A stretch of 64,000 nt of DNA from Corylus avellana. Its lineage: Eukaryota > Streptophyta > Magnoliopsida > Fagales > Betulaceae. The notes below the pieces were generated by a model. The model ran no database searches. It was not told the origin of the DNA and was given only the letters and a program-made list of their open reading frames with translations. Shown here one piece after another: positions 56,955-64,000 of the stretch. The translations under genes were made by a program, and so were the position numbers. Numbering within the stretch: the first letter of the stretch is position 1; each line of letters begins with the position of its first letter. The stretch lies in NCBI RefSeq assembly GCF_901000735.1, contig NC_081542.1:31683573-31747572 (forward strand). The letters run 5' to 3'.

Positions 56955-58830
56955 CACATTTTCACGCCAAATCCTAATGGAGAGAGATATTGCGTAAAAT
57001 TATATGTTCGTTGAGTGAAACATTAAATATGTTTTTATTATTAAAATATTAACTACAAATTTAAAGTTAATACATTTTTAATATAAAAGATCATTAAGGT
57101 GATATTTATCTTATGTTTCAAAAAAAAAAAAAAAGTGATATTTATCTTATAATTAATTATTAGCTTAAATTTTTAAGATATGTAGTAATTTAACAGTTTA
57201 ACGCCAAACCCGAATGGAGGAGGATATTGCATCAAATTCGATGTTTGATGGGAGAAATATTCTTGAACTTATCACTATTGATATAACTAATATATAAAGA
57301 TAATACAAAATCCAAAGAGTTTAATAGATCATTTAATCACATTACGATCGATCAGACTAATATGTACTAGTATCAATCGAAATTGATTTTATCAAATGTT
57401 CAATTGAACCTTCAATCATGTCAAGTTCTATTGATTATATCCCGATCAATATAACTAATGCACTAATATAATATAAAATGCTTAGAGTTCAATTAAATGT
57501 TCGATCGAACATTTAATTTGTTTGAAGTTTGTTCGATCATTTGATCTTATCACGATCGATCGAACGAATGCACTAGCTAGGACCAATCGGATGTCTGATC
57601 AAACATTCAATTTCAATTGTTTCAATCATTTGATCTTATCACGATCATTCGAACTAATTCATTATGATTGATCGAATATTCGATCAAACCTTCAATTTCA
57701 ATTGTTTCAAGTTTGATCGATCATTTGATCCTATCATGATCAATCGAACAAATGCACTAGGACCAAACAGATGTTTGAACGAACCTTTAATTTCAATTGT
57801 TTCAATTTTGATCGTCACTTCATCCTATCGCGATCAATCAAACCAATTCACTAGGATCGATTAGACTAGATCGATACTTCGATTTTATCACAATTGATCG
57901 CACATTCGATCAAACTTCAATGTGTCAAGTTCAATTGATTATTTGATCCTAGCACGTTATATCAAACTAATGCACTATGATTGATTGGACGATTGGTTGA
58001 ACCTACAATCGTATAAAGTTCGCTTGATCATTTGATTGTATCACTATCGATTAGACTAATCTACTTCGATCAATCAAACTAATTCACTAGGACCGATTGG
58101 ATATTCGATCGAACCTTCAATTTCAATTGTGTCCAGTTTGATTGATAATTGATCCTATCATGATCAATCGAACTAATTCACTAGGATCGATTGAACCTTT
58201 AATTTGTTTGAAGTTTGATTGATCATTTAATCCTATCACGATCGATCGAATATCCGATAATTTATATAAAATAAATAATGACATCTTATTGGAGGTAAAT
58301 TTTTGGGAAATAACATTTTAACGCCAAATCCTAATGGAAGGAGATATTGCATCAAATTATATGTGCGATGAGTCAAATATTAAATATGTTTTTATTATTA
58401 AAATATTAACTACAAATTTAAAATTAATAAATTTTTAGTATAAAAGATCATTAATGTGATATTTATCTTATAATTAATTATTAGCTTAAATTTTTAAGAT
58501 ATAGAGTAATTTAACATTTTAACGCCAAACCCGAATAGAGGGGGATATTGCATCAAATTCGATGTTCAAAGGGTGAAATTTTCTTGAACTTGTCACTATT
58601 GATCTAACTAATATATAAAGATAATACAAAATCCAAAGAGTTTAATAGATCATTTGATCGCATTACGATCGATCGAACTAATGTACTAGTATCGATCAGA
58701 ATTGATCTTATCAGATGTTCGATTGAACGTTCAATCATGTTAAATTCTATTAATTGTATCACGATCAATATAACTAATACACTAATATAATATAAAATGC
58801 TTAGAGTTGAATTGAATGTTCGATCAAACT
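56955..58830. repeat. Large diverged tandem duplication with GATCGATCGAA-rich core
   Basis: 56955-57480 and 58312-58830 are direct repeats (ACGCCAAATCCTAATGGAG..., TAATATATAAAGATAATACA..., about 1.3 kb apart). Between and within them lies a minisatellite-like field (57300-58260) of words such as TCACGATCGATCGAACTAAT, TTCGATCGAACCTTCAATTT and CACTAGGATCGATTGGA at roughly 60-110-base spacing. Confidence 0.75.
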
Positions 58831-59029
58831 AATTTTTCATTTTTATTAGAGTTGAATTGAATGCTTAGAGTTTAATTTTATAAAAGTTTTAATTTCAAAT
58901 TAAGAGAAAATTTATAATTTTATAAAAGTTTTGAGGGTATAAAGGACATTTTATCATTTTTAGATGTTCAATTGAACCTATAATCTTCTAGTTTTATTTG
59001 TTTTTAATTTTTTTAATTTTTGTACGAGC
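58831..59029. other. AT-rich linker
   Basis: AT-rich non-coding DNA between the duplication and the right subterminal array. Confidence 0.4.
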
Positions 59030-59940
59030 GTTTTAGCGTCCACTATTGAGCTTTTATTTTAATTTGTTTTTTATTTTTTTATTTTTGTACAAACTCTTTA
59101 GCATCCACTCTAGTGGACGCTAATTCTCAATAATATATTTTTAGCGTCCACTTTGAGTGGACGCTATTGAGCTTTTATTTTAATTTGTTTTTTATTATTT
59201 TTATTTTCGTACGAGCGTTTTAGCGTCCACTCTAGTGGACACTAATTCTCAATAATCAGCGTCCACTTTGAGTGGATGCTAATAATATATTTTCAGCGTC
59301 CACTCTATTGAGCTTGAATTTTAATTTGTTTTTTTATTTTGTACGAGCATTTTAGCGTCCACTCTGGTGGACGCTAATGCCCAATTATCAGCGTCCACTT
59401 TAAGTGGACGCTAATAATATCTTATCAGTGTCCACTATTGGTGGACGCTATTGAGCTTTTAGTTTAATTTGTTTTTTATTTTTGTACCAGCTCTTTAGCG
59501 TCCACAGTAGTGAATGCTAAAGCTCAATTTTCAGCGTCCACTTTCAAAGTGGACGCTAATAATATATTTTCAGCGTCCACTTTGAGTGGACGCTATTGAG
59601 CTTTTATTTTAATTTGTTTTTTATTTTTTTTTTAATGTTTGTACGAGCGTTTTAGCGTCCGCTCTAATGGACGCTAATGCTTAATTATCAGCGTCCACTT
59701 TGAGTTGACGCTAATAGTTATTTTTGTCACCCCTAATAGTTTTCCCGCCTCTGGTATAATTCCCGCTAGTATATTAGCGTCGACTTATTAGCGTCCACTA
59801 TAAAGTGGACGCTAATATTTATCTTTTCGGTCGACTATTAGCGTCCACTTCAATGTGGACGCTAATACTCAACTATTAGGGCCGACTTTCAAAAGTCGAC
59901 GCTAATAGGTAAGCATTAGCGTCGACTTTACAGTCGCCCT
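59030..59940. repeat. Right subterminal palindrome array of the CACTA element
   Basis: At least six diverged units, each with TTTTATTTTAATTTGTTTTT, GTACGAGCGTTTTAGCGTCC and hairpins such as AGCGTCCACTTTGAGTGGAC. Probable transposase-binding sites, since the same palindrome fills the left end. Confidence 0.88.
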
Positions 59941-60283
59941 TAATAAGTCGCCCCCGATGAGTAGATTTCTTGTAGTGAGCGCTCATGCGCTGGTTGTTGG
60001 CTTGTGGACGTGGGTGCGCTCGAGCGCAACCCATCTGTGATTGAGCGCACATGCACTCGAGTGTAGGGTTGTGCACTCGATCCTAAGCCTCCAGATTGCT
60101 CTTTTTCCAACTTTCTTCAAGACTTTGCAATTTTCCCTTTTAAGGTGCAGTTTTTCTTCATCGACCTACAAAATACTAAAAACAAAGAACTAACACAGAA
60201 CATTAGATTAAGACACACCTAAAGGATTAACTAATGTAAATTAAGGAGGCCCAAATATGCAATATTTGGCACTCATCACCATT

Positions 60284-61202
60284 CCAGCCAGTTTCCCCCA
60301 TCTCCCAGGTGAGATCTTTCCATGCTATATACATATTGAGGACAATGTGTCATTTATGTTTGGGGGTATGAGAGACACTTTACACACACTTTGTTCCTAT
60401 TTTTGTTTTGTTTTTGAAGAAAAAAAAGTGCATACTCATGTCTATCTTAATTTTTTTTTTTTTTTTTTGATCTGAAACATAGTGATTTGATTTTCATTGG
60501 TGAGTTTAAAATCTTGAACACATGATCAGAAGATAGAGTTTATAAGTTTGATTACTTACTTTGGGCATATAAGGAATTCACCTGTTTGATTTGATTTGAC
60601 ACAAGCATATTAGCACATAAATTGTGGGTACAACATGTGAGCTTGATGTGTATGTTTCTACGTCTTGGGTGAAATTGGGTGACTTGTTGAATGATACTTT
60701 GGCATGAGTTGTAAAAAAAAAACAAAAAAACTGGGTGACTTGTTGAATGACTCAAGTTAGTAAGTCCTTAGGGGTGCTTACACCTAATGCCTTAAAACCA
60801 TATGGTTTGGGATGCATTGGCTTAACACTCGTTACATGGTTGAATTAGAAAGCTTAAGAGAACAAAACATTGCATCGCCAGACCAAAAAGAAAAATAATA
60901 ATTTGACTCCATGCCATAGTTTTGATGAGGATACCAGTGGAATTTGAGATATTGCATATTGGAACTACTTGGAAGCTTCATATTTATATGCTAGTTCACT
61001 TTACACCATTTTGAGCTTGTGATACTTTAACCCTCACAAGACTTCATTCGTCCTACTAGCGATGCCTAGGGGTTTAAAGGCTTATTGTATATGCTAAATG
61101 TAATCGTGTTTCCTACGACAGTGGAGATAGAGTAGTTTTTGTTTTCGTTTCCTCTTATTTTTAGTGTTGTATTGGGGGACTAGCAACATGTAAGTTTGGG
61201 GG
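60284..61202 (+). mobile_element. Internal region of the outer element (right part)
   Basis: Continues exactly where 47896 stopped: the joined sequence follows the reverse complement of 22260-22450 across the junction. Contains TTTGGGGGTATGAGAGACAC and ends with the polypurine tract TAAGTTTGGGGGTG before the 3' LTR. Confidence 0.8.
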
Positions 61203-61831
61203 TGTTATAAGTGCTAAAATACACATATTTTAGCCCCTTAATTTACGTATGTTAACCTCTTAGTTTTGTTATTTTGTATTGTTCTATTTTCTTTTTGTGT
61301 TTTTGTCTATTTTTAGGTGTTTGAAGGAAAAGAAAGCACTTTTGGAAGTTTCAGGCATAAATGACCAATTTTGGGAAAAAGCTGGATTTAGGATCGATCG
61401 CACCAGAAGTAGGCTCGAGCGCAGCAGCGCTCAAGCACATATGTAGGATCGATCGGACTAGGAGGCTATCATCCGATTTTATTAGGTTTTCTAAAGGCTC
61501 TAGGGTTTTCCTAGGCCTATAAATAGACCTCTTATCCTCTTAGAAACATAGACAATTCTGGAGAGAGAAATAGGAGGCTACTTCAAGAAGCATTTTTTCG
61601 GTTTCTTCTTTCCCTTTTCTTTTTTAGTTTTAGTTTTATTATGTGTAACTAAACTCCTTGTTAGGGCTAATCATGTCTTTTTAACTTTTAATACTAGTGC
61701 CTTTGTTTCAATGATATTGTGGTATTTTAATTGATTATGTATTGTGATTGAATTCCTCATATTTTATGGTATGGATTTGTTAATTAAGTCAATTTAGATG
61801 ACCGAATCTTGGGCGTAATAAAGTGACAAAA
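61203..61831 (+). mobile_element. LTR-A, 3' LTR of the outer element (cut by the gap)
   Basis: Same order as the 5' LTR at 45074 (GTGCTAAAATACACATATTT..., GATCGATCGCACCAGAAG) but with a deletion of roughly 130 bases in the motif-cluster region near 61450. Runs into the N gap. Confidence 0.8.
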
Positions 61832-61931
61832 NNNNNNNNNNNNNNNNNNNNNNNNNNNNNNNNNNNNNNNNNNNNNNNNNNNNNNNNNNNNNNNNNNNNN
61901 NNNNNNNNNNNNNNNNNNNNNNNNNNNNNNN
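61832..61931. other. Assembly gap, 100 N
   Basis: Exactly 100 N, the conventional placeholder for a gap of unknown size. Order and distance of 61932-64000 relative to the rest are therefore uncertain. Confidence 0.98.
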
Positions 61932-62817
61932 TAGACCTACAGGCCTCTAGGAAAGATATACAAGTTTTAGAGGAGACAATTCCAGCTAGGAGAATTTGGA
62001 GGCTACTTCCAAAAGTCGTTTTCGGTTCTTTCTTTTCCCTTTTTATTTTAATTATGTGTAACTAATTCTTTATTTAAGGGTTAGATTGAAGCTCTAATGA
62101 TGTCTTTTTAGGATTTCAATATTGGCGCCTTTGCTATAATCATATTTTGGTATATTTAAATTGATTATTTCCTGGTTAATTGAATTTCTCATATGAATGT
62201 GCCTGATCAACATATGCTTGTGGTATTGATTAGTTATTTAAGTCAATTTGGATGATCGAGTCCTAGGCTTAATAGAGTGACAAGAAATCTCATCGTTGGG
62301 GTTCTTGGATTAATCAACATGGAAAATCGAGAGTAGACACCCATGCCCTAGGCTTCATGTTTTTGTCGATTTCCATAGATTTATGCTTTCTTAAAGAAAA
62401 ACTTAGTAGACACCCATGCTAAATCTTTTAAGAAATAAAAGAATTAGAGTGGACACTCATGCCTAATTTGTTATTTAGGGAGATCAATAACTTAAGGAGT
62501 ATACACCCATGCCCTTAGGTTGACAAGCATTAATTATACCGGTATGATTGGCGCATTGGCATATTGTTATCTTAATTAGTCTGATTAGTGGTGGATGTCA
62601 AACCCTAGCACGTTCATTTATCTTTATCTCTTTTCATTATATTAATTTCGTGACAATCTTGATATTAAATTTAGAAAATCAATTCTAAGCAAAATCAACA
62701 ATCCTCGTAGGAATAATCTCGTATTTGCGCACTATACTATCGTTTGATCTTGTGCACTTGATAGTTAAAACGTACCAAATATTCGCCTATTAATTTAGGT
62801 GGGTATTTGGCATAACA
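61932..62817 (+). mobile_element. LTR-A, 3' part, duplicate of 16526-17412
   Basis: Nearly base-for-base the same as 16526-17412 (offset about 45405), including the end GGTATTTGGCATAACA. Confidence 0.85.
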
Positions 62818-63601
62818 CCCAGGTGAGTACAAACTCACATGGATGCTTGTTGTTACTTTTTCCGCATTGCACGTCATCGAGCACCCAAAATAAGAATTAA
62901 GGGTACTCCAGCAGAAGAACCTGTCATCGAGCACCCAAAATTTGGCAGAATCCAATGGAATCAAAGCTATTCACATATGCCACGGGTACCACGGGCACCA
63001 GCAGCTGAGGCAGAAAGAGTCGAGGAGGATGAGCCTATGAAAATAAATGAGCCTGCAGCTGAGCAGGAGGCCGAAGAGGAGACCGTCACCATGGGCATTT
63101 CACACTGTCTATACATCTGTGATGAATTCATATTCCTCTGGTTTGAGCTAGCTAATTAGAGAAGAGAAGCACGAGAGGACATGTTTCTAGCAGACCAAAG
63201 ATTAGCAAAACAAGAAGAATTGTTGCAGTCCTTATTAGCATGATTTTCACTTGCCTTAGGGGCATCTTCTTTGGGACAACAGTGAGAGGGTAACAACAGT
63301 TTAGCGTTGTTCCTGCCACAATGTTATGTACGGTAGCATGCAATATCTGAGGTACCGGTGTTGTACTACAAGTCCCTCGGGACAACGCTAACCTTGCTGA
63401 GAAGGGGTAATTTCTTGGGTAGACTATACGATTGAACTATTACTGTTAGTCATGACTATAAGCATATATTATATCTATATCACATCCATGATAAATTGTC
63501 ATCTTATAATGTTGCATGCCCTATACGATAAACAATTGAGTTCACCATTTAATGACAGGTACGTCATGTGCATTTATACTCACTAAGTCGTCGGACTTAC
63601 C
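62818..63601 (+). mobile_element. LTR-B piece, duplicate of 17413-18196
   Basis: Same start CCCAGGTGAGTACAAACTC and same end CGGACTTACC. A few substitutions, one of which (CTAATTAG for CTAATCAG) shortens the open frame that starts at 62839. Confidence 0.85.
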
Positions 63602-64000
63602 TGATAAGTGCTAAAATATATGTATTTTAGCCCCTTAATTTACATTTGTTAATTCCTTAGTTTTGTTAGTTTGTGCAATTTTATTTCTTTTTTGTGTTTT
63701 CTTTGTTTTATAGGTTTTTGGAAAAAAAAAATAAAGCTTTTCTGGAAGTATCGGGCTTAAAGAGGAAATTTGGGAAAATCTAAAGGTTTCGATAGTGCGA
63801 TCGATCGCACTTCCAAAGAGGTCCAAGCCAAGATGCAAGTGCAGGCTAGCGCTCGTACGCACAAGAAGAAGGCTCGATCGCAGACCTGTGATCGAGAGCA
63901 CACGGGCCGCGAACGAGCGCACCCGTGCGTGAAGAGCAAGGCAGCAGCTGCCCTATTCCAGAAAGTGCCCTTTTTCACCCCAACTAGGGTTTTCAAAACC
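63602..64000 (+). mobile_element. LTR-A, 5' part, duplicate of 18197-18595
   Basis: Starts TGATAAGTGCTAAAATATAT directly after TTACC, as in copy 2 at 18197, with the same GATCGATCGCAC cluster. Runs off the window. Confidence 0.85.

Larger units (their letters stand above)
49259..59977. mobile_element. Non-autonomous CACTA-type DNA transposon, 10.7 kb, gene-carrying
   Basis: Ends CACTACAAGAATTTAGG and GTAGATTTCTTGTAGTG are inverted repeats starting with the diagnostic CACTA, flanked by the 3-base duplication AGC (49256-49258 and 59978-59980). Joining the flanks restores LTR-D continuity (CCGCAGCGTAGC to GCTCATGCGCTGG). Subterminal arrays of AGCGTCCACT palindromes lie at both ends. No TNP2-like transposase is recognisable. 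Contents: an unrecognised frame (49732-51334), exportin-4 exons (53709-55398, minus) and a GATCGATCGAA-rich repeat zone (57300-58830). Confidence 0.9.
47897..60278 (-). mobile_element. LTR-D element with collapsed interior, itself split by a CACTA transposon
   Basis: Perfect duplication CCATT (47892-47896 and 60279-60283). On the minus strand: a full LTR (60278-59981 joined to 49258-48295; 1262 bases without the CACTA), 42 bases of primer-site leader (TTGGCGCCGTTGCAGAGGAT within 48294-48253), then a truncated second LTR (48252-47897). The whole gag-pol interior and part of the 3' LTR are deleted. LTR start and end match LTR-D copy 1. Confidence 0.85.

Noticed and set aside
61823..62065. Frame running through the N gap
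   Set aside because: It contains a long run of unknown residues from the 100-N gap.
1..64000. tRNA or rRNA genes
   Set aside because: No cloverleaf with conserved A and B boxes or rRNA core sequence was recognised by eye; tRNA-like words are primer-binding sites of retroelements.

Overview
The window looks like repeat-rich nuclear DNA of a woody-type eudicot. The evidence is plant-specific gene families (LRR-XII receptor kinase, TIR-NBS resistance gene, F-box of the FBL23 type, exportin-4 with plant-like exons), TE families with plant hallmarks, AT-rich introns and no bacterial signals. I cannot name the species. A 100-N scaffold gap lies at 61832-61931. All family names and similarities below come from reading the sequence; no database search was run.

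Layout. 1-1160: end of a decayed Ty1/copia pol (minus strand). 1846-10267: an LRR-XII receptor-kinase locus on the plus strand. Three degenerate LRR pseudo-exons are followed by four exons that splice in one uninterrupted frame (4864-5007, 5791-5862, 7725-9728, 9915-10267); the 5' end is not visible and the introns hold solo LTRs and MITEs. 11.1-14.3 kb: a hAT-like MITE and the two genes of a decayed PIF/Harbinger transposon (transposase remnant on plus, Myb-like/NAM-associated ORF1 on minus). 14.8-24.7 kb: nested LTR retrotransposons, minisatellites and an intact 517-bp TRIM. 24.97-29.3 kb: a broken TIR-NBS gene whose large intron contains a solo LTR and a fold-back MULE-type MITE. 30.2-36.4 kb: remains of an En/Spm (CACTA) transposon (minus), split by a solo LTR. 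36.4-41.6 kb: a non-autonomous gypsy-like element and GC-rich repeats. 42.1-43.6 kb: two small host-gene fragments (RALF-like peptide, F-box). 43.7-45.0 kb: copia LTR and gag. 45.1-61.8 kb: a Russian-doll nest. From the gap to the end: a near-identical second copy of 16526-18595.

The most interesting object is the nest at 45-61.8 kb. A gypsy-like element (5' LTR 45074-46323, 3' LTR from about 61203) was entered by a minus-strand LTR element (47897-60278, TSD CCATT). The LTR of that element was then entered by a 10.7-kb CACTA-type transposon (49259-59977, TSD AGC). No transposase was recognised in the CACTA element. It carries (i) arrays of palindromic subterminal repeats, (ii) an unrecognised reading frame of about 500 codons, and (iii) six consecutive, correctly spliced, open exons of exportin-4 on the minus strand (53709-55398), bracketed by a roughly 70-bp inverted repeat. 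This is a strong candidate for a gene-capturing (Pack-CACTA) element.

Two LTR groups dominate the non-genic DNA. One (LTR-A/LTR-D here) carries clusters of GATCGAGCGCA-like motifs in both LTR and leader. The other (LTR-B) carries scattered GGACGTACG-like motifs. Little here looks like a complete working host gene; the receptor kinase is the best preserved.
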